NCBI GenBank assembly: GCA_046349915.1
Contig: JAXMBL010000007.1
Span: 496,001-560,000, forward strand
From: CAIXSC01 sp046349915
GTDB taxonomy: Bacteria > Planctomycetota > Planctomycetia > Pirellulales > Pirellulaceae
Reading direction: 5' to 3'
DNA: 64,000 bases
The notes under the pieces are model-generated. The model searched no databases. It was not told the DNA's origin and saw nothing but the letters and a program-made list of their open reading frames with translations. Shown one piece after another: positions 26,244 to 35,990 of this stretch; the stretch's first letter is position 1, and each line of letters starts with the position of its first letter. Position numbers and translations under genes: made by a program.

Positions 26244-28832
26244 TCACTCACGCGTGATGAACTCATCGAGATTCAGCAGAACGCTGGCGAGCGCCGCCCA
26301 GGCGGGCTCGACTTGCGACGGAAGCTGCTTGACCAACGGTTGAGCCGCCTCTTGGTCGGAGGCGAAGAGGCGGCGTTGCTCTTGGAGATATTCCTGCAGT
26401 CGCTTACTTTCCAAATCGGTGGGTGCGCGAGCGAGGACGAGTAAGAACCCGTGGTGGATGCGGTCCTGATCGCTTGAGCCTCCGTCACGAACCAAGACGG
26501 TCGCGAGTGCGCTTGCTGCATCGAGGAAAACTGGGTCATTCAATAGCTGTAGGGACTGGAGCGGTGTATTCGATCGTTCGCGCCGAGTGCAACTGCGGCT
26601 GGTGTCGGGCATATCGAAAGTTACGAACTGCGCGAACGGGCTAGTGCGCTGAATGAACGTGTAGAGACCGCGACGGTAGCGATCGCCGCCCGGACTTGGT
26701 TCCCAAAGATTGCGATAGGCTTCCTTCGAGACACTTTCGGGCTGTGGCGGCTTGACGCTCGGGCCGCCTAGCTTGCGGTCGAGTAAGCCGCTGGAGGCGA
26801 GCGCCGAGTCGCGAACCTGTTCCGCGGATAAGCGAATTCTCGCTTGACGCCCCAACCAACGATTGAGTGGATCGCGCACGGCCAGCTCAGGCCGAATCGC
26901 CGACGATTGTCGGTACGTCCGCGACAACACCAACTGTCGCAGCATCGCCTTAATGCTCCAATGTTGATGGACGAGTTCGCTGGCGAGCCAGTCGAGCAGT
27001 TCGGGATGAGTCGGTCGGTCGCCCCGTACGCCAAAATTGTCGCTGGTCGCCACTAGACCGCGGCCAAACAATTCTTGCCACAATCGATTCACCGCCACGC
27101 GAGCGGTGAGTGGGTGTTCGCCGGAGACTAGCCAGCGAGCGAGCGCTAAGCGATCGGGTTCTCCGGGAGAGTTGCAGGGAGGTAGTGCGGCCGGCGTCCC
27201 CGCGGTCACCGCATCGCCTCGACGCAAGTACTCGCCGCGGATGAACACATGCGTCGAGCGTCGAACGGGAGAAGACGCCATGCCTGGCGCTCGCGTCACG
27301 GGAGGCAACTGCTTACGGAGAGCGTCGAGTTGGTTGCGCAAAGCGTCGACCTTCAGCGCCTTGAACCGCTCCGTATACTCAGCCGGCGCGGACGCCAGAA
27401 AGTAGTCGAGCAGGCGATCTTGTTGGTCGGGACGCCGCCGCTCGCGCGGCGTTTTGATGATATTCAGGCCCTCCAGTTGGCCTTCGCCCAAGTTCTGGCC
27501 CCACTGCAATCCGAGAAGTTCCAGCGTCCGATCCCAAGCGAAGTCCTCGTTCGGGTGACTTTCGGTATGCAGTATTTTCTTCTCCCAGTCCGCCTGCAAT
27601 TCCGCTAGCGAATCCGCCAAGGGAGCGATCAATGCTGCTCGTTTCCGCTGATAATCATCGCGAGCGGCCTCCCAGGCAATTCGTTCGTGGGGCAGGGGAG
27701 CGTCCAGGTTCTCTTCGTCGGCGTTGTTGAAGAATGCGTACAGTCCATAAAACTCGCGTTGAGTTAGCGCGTCGAACTTATGGTCGTGACATTGAGCGCA
27801 ACCGGTGGTGAGTGCCAGCCAAGTCACTCCGAGTGTGACGGTGCGGTCGAGCACTTGGTTGACTCGATACTCCTCCAGATCCGCTCCTCCCTCGCGATTG
27901 CTCAATGTGTTTCGTAGAAACCCAGTTCCCATACGTTGTTGGACGGTCGCGCTGGGCAAGAGGTCTCCCGCCAACTGGTGGATCGTGAACTCGTCGAACG
28001 GCAGGTCTTCGTTGAAGGCTTCTACAACCCATTGACGATACCGCCAGGCGACGGGGCGCAGGAAGTCCTGGAGGTAGCCATCACTGTCGCCGTAATGGGC
28101 CAGATCGAGCCACCAACGCGCCCAGCGCTCGCCGAAGTGCGGCGAAGCCAAGAGACGATCGACCAGTCGCTCGTAGGCGTCCTCGCTGGTATCGGCAATA
28201 AATGCGTCGACATCTTCGGGAGTGGGTGGCAACCCGATGAGGTCGAGTGACAGACGTCGCACCAGCGTGTTGCGATGGGCCTCCTCCGCGGGCGTGAAAC
28301 CTTCGCGTGCCAGGCGAGTGAAGACAAATCGGTCGACGGGATGGTCGGCGGTTGGTTGTGTGGGAAGGGGAGGACGAGTTGCTGGAACGAACGCCCAATG
28401 TGGTTCGTATTCGGCGCCCTCCTCGATCCACCGCTTTAGTGTGTCGCGCTGCGCCGACGTCAACGCATCGCCCGCTTCTGGCGGAGGCATACGAGTATTA
28501 GGATCGGTCGAGTTGATACGTCGCCAGATTTCGCTGTTCGCGAGATCACGGGGCACGATCGCACGTTGGCCCGAATCCAAGATTCCGACGGCTGCATCAC
28601 GTTTATCGAGTCGTAGGCCGGCGGCTCGTTTGCCGCTGTCGACGCCGTGGCACGCGAGGCAATGATCGGCGAGCAAGGGCAGCACGTCGCGATTGAAGCG
28701 AAGTGGTTCAGGCGGGGCGGCGAACACGCAAGTAGACCCACCTGCGCACAACACTCCATAAAACAGCAAGAAATGAACGATCGAACGCCTTCTTATCCAT
28801 GTCGTCGAAAATAGACGGAAGGAGAAGGGCAT
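26244..28832 (-). CDS. PSCyt1-DUF1549-DUF1553 planctomycete cytochrome-like protein
   Basis: 862-aa exported protein. The signal sequence covers about residues 13-39 (SIVHFLLFYGVLCAGGSTCVF). PSCyt1 has the haem motif CLACH near residue 59. DUF1549 spans about 145-375 (FGERWARWWLDLAHYGDSDG, CAQCHDHKFD near 338). The middle section is shorter than in the 1050-aa paralogue, with no beta-sandwich insert. DUF1553 spans about 560-850 (HPLTARVAVNRLWQELFG, GDRPTHPELLDWLA, RRGLYTFIQRTSPF, ERSNTPLQSLQLLNDP), ending in the same LLNLDEFITRE as the paralogue at 4164. GGAG lies six bases before the ATG. It is the second gene of a probable zinc-ribbon protein/PSCyt1/DUF1501 unit. Confidence 0.92.
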   Translation of the reverse strand: MPFSFRLFSTTWIRRRSIVHFLLFYGVLCAGGSTCVFAAPPEPLRFNRDVLPLLADHCLACHGVDSGKRAAGLRLDKRDAAVGILDSGQRAIVPRDLANSEIWRRINSTDPNTRMPPPEAGDALTSAQRDTLKRWIEEGAEYEPHWAFVPATRPPLPTQPTADHPVDRFVFTRLAREGFTPAEEAHRNTLVRRLSLDLIGLPPTPEDVDAFIADTSEDAYERLVDRLLASPHFGERWARWWLDLAHYGDSDGYLQDFLRPVAWRYRQWVVEAFNEDLPFDEFTIHQLAGDLLPSATVQQRMGTGFLRNTLSNREGGADLEEYRVNQVLDRTVTLGVTWLALTTGCAQCHDHKFDALTQREFYGLYAFFNNADEENLDAPLPHERIAWEAARDDYQRKRAALIAPLADSLAELQADWEKKILHTESHPNEDFAWDRTLELLGLQWGQNLGEGQLEGLNIIKTPRERRRPDQQDRLLDYFLASAPAEYTERFKALKVDALRNQLDALRKQLPPVTRAPGMASSPVRRSTHVFIRGEYLRRGDAVTAGTPAALPPCNSPGEPDRLALARWLVSGEHPLTARVAVNRLWQELFGRGLVATSDNFGVRGDRPTHPELLDWLASELVHQHWSIKAMLRQLVLSRTYRQSSAIRPELAVRDPLNRWLGRQARIRLSAEQVRDSALASSGLLDRKLGGPSVKPPQPESVSKEAYRNLWEPSPGGDRYRRGLYTFIQRTSPFAQFVTFDMPDTSRSCTRRERSNTPLQSLQLLNDPVFLDAASALATVLVRDGGSSDQDRIHHGFLLVLARAPTDLESKRLQEYLQEQRRLFASDQEAAQPLVKQLPSQVEPAWAALASVLLNLDEFITRE

Positions 28833-28847
28833 GCTTAACTCCGTGCC

Positions 28848-30452
28848 TTAAGGAAGCAACTCGTCGATCCTGCGAGTTCCACTGAAAGTCTCTAAACGCC
28901 AATGATAGCGACGATCTCCGAGCAACTCACTGGCCATCGACACATAGCGGCCCAATTGGGCTAAATCGGTTCGATTGGGGATCGTCTGAGACTTGCGAAC
29001 TCCGTGGTTCGAGACGATCAGCACGTAATACTCGCCGCCCCTGGGCAAATTTACGCGAAATTCTCCGCCAGCATCCGTGCGGGTATAGGCGCCGCCTAGC
29101 ACTTGTAAGCGTTCCATGGATGTGCTGCGAGCGTTGGGTGGTAAGTCGGTCGGACGGAGTCCCTCGTAGGGAATCTTCTCGTCGGCCGCGGGACGAGTTT
29201 TCGCGGGCAGAATCATGACCACCGCCCCTTCGTCGGGAAAACTCGTCCCGCCGCTGGTCGCATACATCACTCGGCCCGTCACCACCGCGGGCTGACTTGC
29301 CGCATCCTCGCTCGTTGGTCCAGTGCTCTGTCGACTCAACCGCCCCAATCCAAAACCAACTCCCAGCATGACGGCCAACAGCACGACCTGTGTCACAACA
29401 AGTCCATTGGCGAGTGGCTTTGACTCGCGGGACGCCGTGTTCGACGTGCGCGGGCGAGGTTCGGTATCGGCATACAACCAACCAATGTCGCCGTCTTCGA
29501 GCGAGGGAGTAGGGCTAGGTTCACGGGGTAGTGATTCGACGAGATTGCTCGAATCGGCCACCAGTTGTCCAGAAGACGAAGGTGAAGCAGACGACTTTGG
29601 CTTGGTGCTGTGACTCGACGTCCCTTCTGCGCCGCCGGGATCTGTTTTCCAGCGTGAAGGGGCCGCTGAAGTGGGAGGTTTGGGGGATGTCGTCGAGGGT
29701 GGTGTGGGCGTCTTGGGGCGTGATGCAGATGTCGACGGACTTGCTGTCGACGGACTTGCTGTCGACGGACTCGCCGTCGATGGACTCGCCGTCGATGGAC
29801 TGCTCGAGGGCTCAGGCGCCGCCGGACTGTCTGAAGCCACTTTCTCGGCGACAATCGCGGATACGACATCGGGCTGTGATGCTTCCGGTAGCTTTGCGTC
29901 GGGCTTCGTGCTCGCTGTCTTCGCCGCGGCGGGAGTTGTGGGATCAGGGCGAGTGGCGACCGAGGGTGGGGCGATTGTCGGCGCTTTTTTCGGCGAAGTA
30001 GCTGGCGGGGCGGTGGTTGTGGGGGCGCCCACCACCACGACCGACTCGAAAATTACCTGATCTACCGCGAGTGGGTTCGTTCTTGGAGCGGCGGCAACGG
30101 GCGGAGGACCTGCCACCGGATTGGTTGACGCAGGAGCAATCGGCGGCACGACTGGCGGCGCAACACGCGGCGCCACAGGGGGCGGTGGTGGAGCGGGCGG
30201 ACGAGCCTTTGGTTGAGGAGGAGGCGGGGGGGCTGGTGCTTGTGGCGGCGGCGAGGCCGTCGAGTCGGCGGGGCGAGGTGGAGGCGAGGGAGCGGCTGAC
30301 TTGCCCCCGCCAGTCATTCCGACTTCGTCTCCCGCAGGCGATGGAATTCGCAAGACCTGGCGGCACTTGGGGCAACGAGCCGAGAGCCCGGCTTTTTCGT
30401 CGGGGACGCTGAGCTTTTGACCGCAATGTTGACAGGCAAACCGAATTGGCAT
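28848..30452 (-). CDS. Zinc-ribbon, low-complexity, membrane-anchored protein with C-terminal beta domain
   Basis: 534-aa protein. The N-terminus is a zinc ribbon (CQHC...CPKC) of the kind common at the start of planctomycete regulatory or surface proteins. Residues about 45-330 are Pro/Ala/Ser/Thr-rich and disordered, with a perfect PSTAS tandem repeat. One transmembrane helix lies at about 350-372 (VVTQVVLLAVMLGVGFGLG). The C-terminal part (about 385-520) is beta-rich and resembles a carboxypeptidase-regulatory-like or Ig-like domain (VTGRVMYA, GGAYTRTDAGGEFRVNLPRG, YYVLIVSNHGV). It probably faces outward. It ends 15 bases before the PSCyt1 gene, suggesting a functional link. Function unknown. 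Confidence 0.75.
   Translation of the reverse strand: MPIRFACQHCGQKLSVPDEKAGLSARCPKCRQVLRIPSPAGDEVGMTGGGKSAAPSPPPRPADSTASPPPQAPAPPPPPQPKARPPAPPPPPVAPRVAPPVVPPIAPASTNPVAGPPPVAAAPRTNPLAVDQVIFESVVVVGAPTTTAPPATSPKKAPTIAPPSVATRPDPTTPAAAKTASTKPDAKLPEASQPDVVSAIVAEKVASDSPAAPEPSSSPSTASPSTASPSTASPSTASPSTSASRPKTPTPPSTTSPKPPTSAAPSRWKTDPGGAEGTSSHSTKPKSSASPSSSGQLVADSSNLVESLPREPSPTPSLEDGDIGWLYADTEPRPRTSNTASRESKPLANGLVVTQVVLLAVMLGVGFGLGRLSRQSTGPTSEDAASQPAVVTGRVMYATSGGTSFPDEGAVVMILPAKTRPAADEKIPYEGLRPTDLPPNARSTSMERLQVLGGAYTRTDAGGEFRVNLPRGGEYYVLIVSNHGVRKSQTIPNRTDLAQLGRYVSMASELLGDRRYHWRLETFSGTRRIDELLP
29731..29805 (-). repeat. Coding tandem repeat, 15-bp units
   Basis: Five consecutive 15-bp units (TCGACGGACTTGCTG and close variants) inside the zinc-ribbon protein gene. 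On the coding strand they encode a PSTAS run. Unit length is a multiple of three, so copy number can change without breaking the frame. Confidence 0.85.
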
Positions 30453-30489
30453 CTTAGGTAGGTTCGGAGCGAGTGACGGCGTCAGGGAC

Positions 30490-30846
30490 TTAAGAGTGGC
30501 TCAAGGGTGGACGATTCTGATCGGTTAATTCTGCTCGGTTAGCGGCAGTGGGACCTGGCTCGTCTACTGACCTATCCTCCGGCCGCGACTCGTTAGCGGC
30601 CTGTTCACGTTCCGATAGCGACAAAAAGCCGAGGGCGGATACCAACAACGTGCCGACAACGGCCATCAACAGCAGCAGGATGACGCCGGCGATTCGCAAG
30701 GCTCGAGTCGCGATGGCGTCCCCCAGCGTTTCCGCAAACAAAAAACCAGCCATCACCACGGAGAACGCCACGATAAGCGCCGGCAAGGCGAGAACAAGCG
30801 GGGTGAGCACTCGGCGCACTAACGTACTACGATCTTCCGCAGACAA
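30490..30846 (-). CDS. Small membrane protein, TTG start
   Basis: 118-aa protein with two strong hydrophobic helices (VLALPALIVAFSVVMAGFLF, about 16-35, and IAGVILLLLMAVVGTLLVSA, about 52-71) and an acidic, Asn/Glu/Pro-rich C-terminal tail that is probably cytoplasmic. The start is TTG at 30846, with GGGAGGTGAGGAG directly upstream, which is an unusually strong Shine-Dalgarno sequence. It lies 37 bases upstream of the zinc-ribbon protein gene in the same direction and may lead that operon. No family was recognised. Confidence 0.7.
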   Translation of the reverse strand: MSAEDRSTLVRRVLTPLVLALPALIVAFSVVMAGFLFAETLGDAIATRALRIAGVILLLLMAVVGTLLVSALGFLSLSEREQAANESRPEDRSVDEPGPTAANRAELTDQNRPPLSHS

Positions 30847-30983
30847 CTCCTCACCTCCCTCAAAAAGATAATGACCTTTACGGCAACAGACAGCTTAATT
30901 GGCAGAGGTGGGATCTCGCCAGTGTTCTTGCGAGGCGGACCAAAGCAAGAAGCTCCAGAGGTGGGGTGGCGCCTTCCAAGTAC

Positions 30984-31150
30984 GACGGACTTCCAGTCCG
31001 TCGATCTGGCCCCGGTGACCCGTCCCGGCGTTCTAGGCTGCCATCGGTCGGCGACGGGACTTGGCTGACGGCGAAGGGCGCTCGTCGGCCACGCGGCTGT
31101 CCGCTCACAAAGTGAGCGGGCTACTCCGTACGACGGACTTCCAGTCCGTC
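30984..31150. repeat. Composite palindromic repeat element (family A/B)
   Basis: Palindrome A at 30984-31002 and 31132-31150 flanks a core with the B palindrome in the form CCGCTCACAAAGTGAGCGG at 31101-31119. The core is the reverse complement of the one at 47759-47930 (for example GGCGTTCTAGGCTGCCATCGG against its inverse). It lies in the 464-bp spacer 30847-31310, which otherwise holds only the divergent promoters. Confidence 0.88.
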
Positions 31151-31310
31151 GATCTGTTCCGATCCCAACGGTTGTCGCAATTTTGCGGTGCCCGAGAATC
31201 CATGCCAATCAACGTCAACAACTTGGGTCGTTTGTTGACGAAGCCGAGCGATCCGGCACAATGGAAGAGTTCCTCGAATCTCATCTTCCTCTTTCTGGAG
31301 TCGCCTGGCG

Positions 31311-33665
31311 ATGGCTAATGCACCCGCTTTGCGCCAGACGCTAACCCTAGCTTGTGCGGTGTTTGTCGCGGTCGTGTGCGGGCCACTGCCTAGTGGACTC
31401 GCCGACACCGTGACTCTGCGCAATGGGATGCAGGTTCGCGGCAGCGTGGGAAAGATCGCATCGATCGGCAGTCCACTCTCCAGCAACTCGGACCCCACCG
31501 CGGCCACGCCCGTGGTTTTTGTCGACGACCAATTGCGGCGCACCTACTTCCCGGGCAAGCAAGTGCGGGCCGACGGCTATGTCGCCGAGAACCCGGTGGT
31601 CGAACGCATTCGGATCAATAAGCGGGTGGCTAACGGAACGAAGCGAGTGGGCGCGGTCGGTCCAGTCCTTAAGATCGCTCCGTTCGATCAATTCGGCAAC
31701 CGCACCTACACGATGCAAACAGGGCAGGGGGCGCTGACGGTGATTCAGGGAATCACCGAGGTGACTCCTCTCTACACCAAGATCGAAGGGTTGCAGGTCG
31801 AGGGGGCGTTGATGTGGGACATGCGAGTCTCCACGAATTCGGTGCCTCGCGAAACCCTAAGCCAGGTCTTAAGGCGACAGATCGACGCCACGAATCCCGA
31901 CCAGCGTCTACGCATCGTGCGACTCTTCACGCAAGCCGAACGCTACGAGGACGCTCGCCTGGAACTCGCGGAGATCATTCGTGACTTTCCTGGACTCGCC
32001 GATTTCAAGAAACAAGAACGCGAATTGCTGCAATTGAGTGCGGGCCGACTGCTTCAGGAAGCCGATCTGCGCCGGTCGGTGGGCCAACATCGTATCGCGA
32101 TCGAACTCCTGAAGAACTTCCCCACGGAAGGAATCGCCGGCGAGACGCTGGTCAAGGTGCGCGAGACTTTGCAGGAGTACGATGATCGCTACAAGCAGGG
32201 ACAGAAGGCGATCCAGACGCTGGAGGAACTTGCCAAGTCGCTCGAGGATGGCGTGAATCGCGAGCGGATCGCCAAACAGGTGCTCGAGATCAAAGGGGAA
32301 GTGAACTTCAACACCCTGGCTCGACTGGGAGACTTTCTGCGGTTGGCCGACGCGGACAATCTGTCGCGCGATCAGAAAATCTCGCTGGCGATCAGTGGTT
32401 GGATCCTGGGGCCTGGCGCCGGCTCGGACAATTTGTCCGTCTCCCTTTCGCTCGTTGAGGTGCGCGATCTGGTCGCGAAGTACTTGCGAGCCAAGAATCC
32501 CGGCGAAAGGGCCGAGATTCTGGATCAACTGACCAGCAAGGAAGGAGCGACTCCCGCGAATGTCGCCAAGTTGCTGACGCAGATGAAGCCGCCGCTCGAA
32601 TTCAATCCCGAGGAGACTGAAGACGCAGAGATTCCCGGAATGCATCATCTGACAGCGACGGGTCTGCCAGGCGATTCGGACTTCGTTTACCACGTCCAGC
32701 TTCCACCCGAATACGATCCTTTACGCCGATACCCCTGCGTCGTCACGCTGGGAAATCCGAGTTTGGCGGCGCGCGACCAGATGCAGTGGTGGACGGGACG
32801 CTTTGATCCGAATCTGAAGATGCATTTGGGCCAGGCGGCTCGCCAAGGATACATCATCGTGGCGCCCGAATGGTCGGTCGAGAAACAGGTGCGCTACGAG
32901 TATTCAGCACGCGAGCACGCCGCCATTCTTTACTCGCTGCGCGACGCGTTGCGTCGTTTCTCGATCGACAGTGATCGCGTCTTTTTGAGCGGCCATTCGG
33001 CGGGCGGCGATGCAGCCTGGGATATCGCCTTCTCACATCCCGATTTGTGGGCTGGAGTCATTCCGGTGGTGGCGACGGCCGACAAGTATGTCTCGCGTTA
33101 CTGGACGAATGGTCGGCGAGTGCCCATGTATTTCGTGGCGGGGGAACTCGATGGCGATCGGATGTCGCGCAATTCCGAACAGTTCGATCGCTACTTCAAG
33201 TTCGTCGGTTACGACGTCATGGTGACCGAGTACTTAGGGCGTGGGCATGAGCACTTTCAGGAAGATCAATTGCGAATCTTTGAATGGATGCGATTGCATC
33301 AACGAGACTTCTTCCCCAAGGAGTTTCAGTGTGTGTCGTTCCGTCCCTGGGATAATTTTTTTTGGTATGCCGAGTTTCGGGAGTTTCCACCCAAGACGAT
33401 GGTGTTGCCCGCCGTGTGGCCGCCTCCTCGCAATTCCAATCCCGCTGGTTTCGGTGGCAAGATCACCGAGAACAACGGCGTGAACATCGACGTTGGCGGC
33501 GGCAAAGCTACCCTCTGGTTGTCGCCCGAGATGGTCGATTTCAGTCGACGGGTGCAAGTCAACGGCAAGGGGATGAACATCGCGCCGTCGCTCGAGACGT
33601 TGCTCGAGGATGTGCGTACTCGCGGTGATCGGCAACATCCCTTCTGGGCGAAGGTTTCGCTGTGA
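31311..33665 (+). CDS. Exported alpha/beta hydrolase with long helical N-terminal region
   Basis: 784-aa protein. The N-terminal ~31 residues form a signal peptide ending near GLADTVTL. Residues about 35-170 are beta-rich. Residues 170-420 are largely helical and repeat-like (TPR-like spacing in RLFTQAERYEDARLELAEII and following). Residues about 455-670 are an alpha/beta-hydrolase domain resembling PHB depolymerase/esterase folds: the nucleophile motif GHSAGGDAAW, an Asp candidate in AGELDGDR and a His in GRGHEHF. A C-terminal 110-residue beta segment follows. It overlaps the following prolyl oligopeptidase gene by four bases (GTGA), so the two are probably coupled; both may act on peptides or esters in the periplasm. 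Confidence 0.82.
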   Translation: MANAPALRQTLTLACAVFVAVVCGPLPSGLADTVTLRNGMQVRGSVGKIASIGSPLSSNSDPTAATPVVFVDDQLRRTYFPGKQVRADGYVAENPVVERIRINKRVANGTKRVGAVGPVLKIAPFDQFGNRTYTMQTGQGALTVIQGITEVTPLYTKIEGLQVEGALMWDMRVSTNSVPRETLSQVLRRQIDATNPDQRLRIVRLFTQAERYEDARLELAEIIRDFPGLADFKKQERELLQLSAGRLLQEADLRRSVGQHRIAIELLKNFPTEGIAGETLVKVRETLQEYDDRYKQGQKAIQTLEELAKSLEDGVNRERIAKQVLEIKGEVNFNTLARLGDFLRLADADNLSRDQKISLAISGWILGPGAGSDNLSVSLSLVEVRDLVAKYLRAKNPGERAEILDQLTSKEGATPANVAKLLTQMKPPLEFNPEETEDAEIPGMHHLTATGLPGDSDFVYHVQLPPEYDPLRRYPCVVTLGNPSLAARDQMQWWTGRFDPNLKMHLGQAARQGYIIVAPEWSVEKQVRYEYSAREHAAILYSLRDALRRFSIDSDRVFLSGHSAGGDAAWDIAFSHPDLWAGVIPVVATADKYVSRYWTNGRRVPMYFVAGELDGDRMSRNSEQFDRYFKFVGYDVMVTEYLGRGHEHFQEDQLRIFEWMRLHQRDFFPKEFQCVSFRPWDNFFWYAEFREFPPKTMVLPAVWPPPRNSNPAGFGGKITENNGVNIDVGGGKATLWLSPEMVDFSRRVQVNGKGMNIAPSLETLLEDVRTRGDRQHPFWAKVSL

Positions 33666-35983
33666 TTTCCATGCTTGCGAATGCTCGCCTTAACCGCTTC
33701 CCGGCGACTGGCACGAAAAACGTGGCGGGTCGGCTGACGGTTCTTGTGGGGTTGATCGCAGGGCTCGCGGCGAGCCACGCGGAGGCGGAGTCGTATCGCG
33801 ATCGCTTCGAGGAAAACAACTCATCGGCGAGACTCGCGTATCCTCTCGCACGTCGCTCCGATCAAGTCGACTGGTACCATGGGATCGCTGTGCCCGATCC
33901 CTATCGGTGGCTCGAGGATTCGCGGCTCCCTGAGACTCGCCAGTGGGTGACGGCTCAGAATCAATTGACGCGAAGTTTTCTGGAGCGAAACCCTCGTCGG
34001 TCGTGGATTCGGCAACGCATCGAAGAACTGTCGTCGTATGACCGAACGAGCATTCCCGCGGTGCGTGGCGGACGCTACTTCTTTCAGCGCAATGACAGTC
34101 AGGGGAGTCAGCCCAGGTTGCATGTCGCCGAGTCGCTACACGCCGCTTCACGTGTTTTGCTCGACCCCAATCGAATCGACGCCCAAGGGAGCGTCTTCCT
34201 TTCGGGCTGGCGGGTCAGTGGCGACGGCAGGCACCTGGCCTACGGGCTCGGTCGAGCGGGCTCGGATTGGCGGACGTTGCAAGTACGCGACGTCACGACC
34301 GGTCAAGACCTAGCGGATACGCTGCGGTGGGTGAAGTTCTCGGACATCGCCTGGGACGCTCAGGGACAGGGGTTTTTCTACAGCCGCTTTCCCGAGCCCC
34401 TCGCCGGCGCGGAACACACGGCGATCAATGATCGCCAACGGTTGTACTATCACCGCTTAGGCGAGCCGCAATCGTCGGATCGGCTGATCTACGAACGCCC
34501 CGATTTAACGGACTACTCGTACGACGCGGAAGTGACGGACGATGGACGGTATCTCGTGATTCGAGTCTGGCGCGGAGTGGACCGGGATCATCGCCTGCTG
34601 GTCAAGGATCTGAGCGTAACGAATTCGCCCGTGGTGGAATTGCTGGACGGCGTGCAGGCCCAGTTTCGCCTGATAGGCAGCGAAGGGACCGTTCTGTGGT
34701 TGTTGACCGATTACCAGGCGCCGCGGGGACGAGTGATTGCGGTGAATCTGGCGGAGAATGAGGCAAGCAGCAAGGCGTCGTCCAAGGCGACCGACGTGGA
34801 GTTGCAGCCACGGCAAGACGTCGAAAATGCCCGAGAGGCGGCTTTCACTACCGTCATCGCTCAGACGGAAGATGTACTCCAAGACGCCAATGTCATTGGC
34901 GACCTCATGGTTGCCAAGTATCTGCATAACGCCGAGCATCGAGTGCTGGTCTTTGATCTGGCCGGCAAACGAAAGTATGAACTCAAGTTTGCTCAAGCAG
35001 GCTCGATTGAGGGGTTCGCGGGTCGACGAGGAGATGCGGAATCGTTCTTTGCGTTCTCCAATTTCTTGCATCCTGCGATCATCTATCGCTTCGATGCCCG
35101 CACCGGTGAATGCTCGCCGTTTCATTCTCCGCGACTTCCGTATCGCGCGGACGATTATCAGATGAGTCGCCTGTTTTATGCGAGTCGCGATGGGACGCAA
35201 GTGCCGCTCCATATCGTAGCGAGACGCGATCTGCCGCTGGATGGCAACCGCCCGACGCTCCTGATCGGCTATGGCGGTTTCAACGTCAGTCTGACTCCCG
35301 CTTTCGCCATCACTAATCTGGTTTGGTTGGAAATGGGGGGAGTGCTCGCCATCGCCAATGTGCGTGGGGGCGGCGAGTATGGGCGGGAATGGCACGACGC
35401 TGGACGGCGGCAATTCAAACAGAATGGGATCGACGACTTTATCGCCGCCGCCGAGTGGCTGATCGAGAATCGCTATACAAATGCGGGGCGATTGGCAATT
35501 GCTGGGAGAAGCAACGGCGGGCTGCTCGTGGGCGCCGCGATGACGCAGCGTCCCGAGCTATTCGCCGCCGCCCTGCCGGGCGTCGGTGTGCTCGACATGC
35601 TGCGCTACCAGAAATTCACGATCGGACGGGCTTGGATCCCCGAGTATGGCGTCGCGGAAGATCCCGCGGATTTTCCGATTTTGCGAGCCTATTCACCTTT
35701 GCATAACGTGCGTCCGGGGCGAGAATATCCGGCGACGCTGATCTCGACGGCCGATCATGACGACCGAGTCGTGCCGGCTCATAGCTTCAAGTTCGCGGCC
35801 GAGTTGCAGGCGGCTCAGGTGCGGTTGCTAAGCGAGACGAATGGGGCCGCACAGGCTAGGCCGATCCTCCTGCGAGTAGATACGGGAGTTGGACATGGAT
35901 CGGGCATGCCAGCGAACAAGCTGATCGAAGCGTCGACCGATACACTGTCGTTTTTATCCTCCACGCTCCACCTAGAACCCTGA
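33662..35983 (+). CDS. Prolyl oligopeptidase family protein (S9A), exported
   Basis: 773-aa S9A-type serine peptidase. The GTG start at 33662 has AAGG seven bases upstream and overlaps the previous stop; an ATG nine bases later is the alternative. A signal-like segment (LTVLVGLIAGLAASHA) precedes the propeller domain, which begins VDWYHGIAVPDPYRWLED. The catalytic domain shows GYGGFNVSLTP, GGGEYGREWHDAGR, the nucleophile motif GRSNGGLLVG, Asp in STADHDDRVVPAHS and the His in GVGHGSG. All S9A landmarks are present, so the enzyme should be active on short proline-containing peptides outside the cytoplasm. Confidence 0.92.
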   Translation: MISMLANARLNRFPATGTKNVAGRLTVLVGLIAGLAASHAEAESYRDRFEENNSSARLAYPLARRSDQVDWYHGIAVPDPYRWLEDSRLPETRQWVTAQNQLTRSFLERNPRRSWIRQRIEELSSYDRTSIPAVRGGRYFFQRNDSQGSQPRLHVAESLHAASRVLLDPNRIDAQGSVFLSGWRVSGDGRHLAYGLGRAGSDWRTLQVRDVTTGQDLADTLRWVKFSDIAWDAQGQGFFYSRFPEPLAGAEHTAINDRQRLYYHRLGEPQSSDRLIYERPDLTDYSYDAEVTDDGRYLVIRVWRGVDRDHRLLVKDLSVTNSPVVELLDGVQAQFRLIGSEGTVLWLLTDYQAPRGRVIAVNLAENEASSKASSKATDVELQPRQDVENAREAAFTTVIAQTEDVLQDANVIGDLMVAKYLHNAEHRVLVFDLAGKRKYELKFAQAGSIEGFAGRRGDAESFFAFSNFLHPAIIYRFDARTGECSPFHSPRLPYRADDYQMSRLFYASRDGTQVPLHIVARRDLPLDGNRPTLLIGYGGFNVSLTPAFAITNLVWLEMGGVLAIANVRGGGEYGREWHDAGRRQFKQNGIDDFIAAAEWLIENRYTNAGRLAIAGRSNGGLLVGAAMTQRPELFAAALPGVGVLDMLRYQKFTIGRAWIPEYGVAEDPADFPILRAYSPLHNVRPGREYPATLISTADHDDRVVPAHSFKFAAELQAAQVRLLSETNGAAQARPILLRVDTGVGHGSGMPANKLIEASTDTLSFLSSTLHLEP

Positions 35984-35990
35984 GGCGGTC

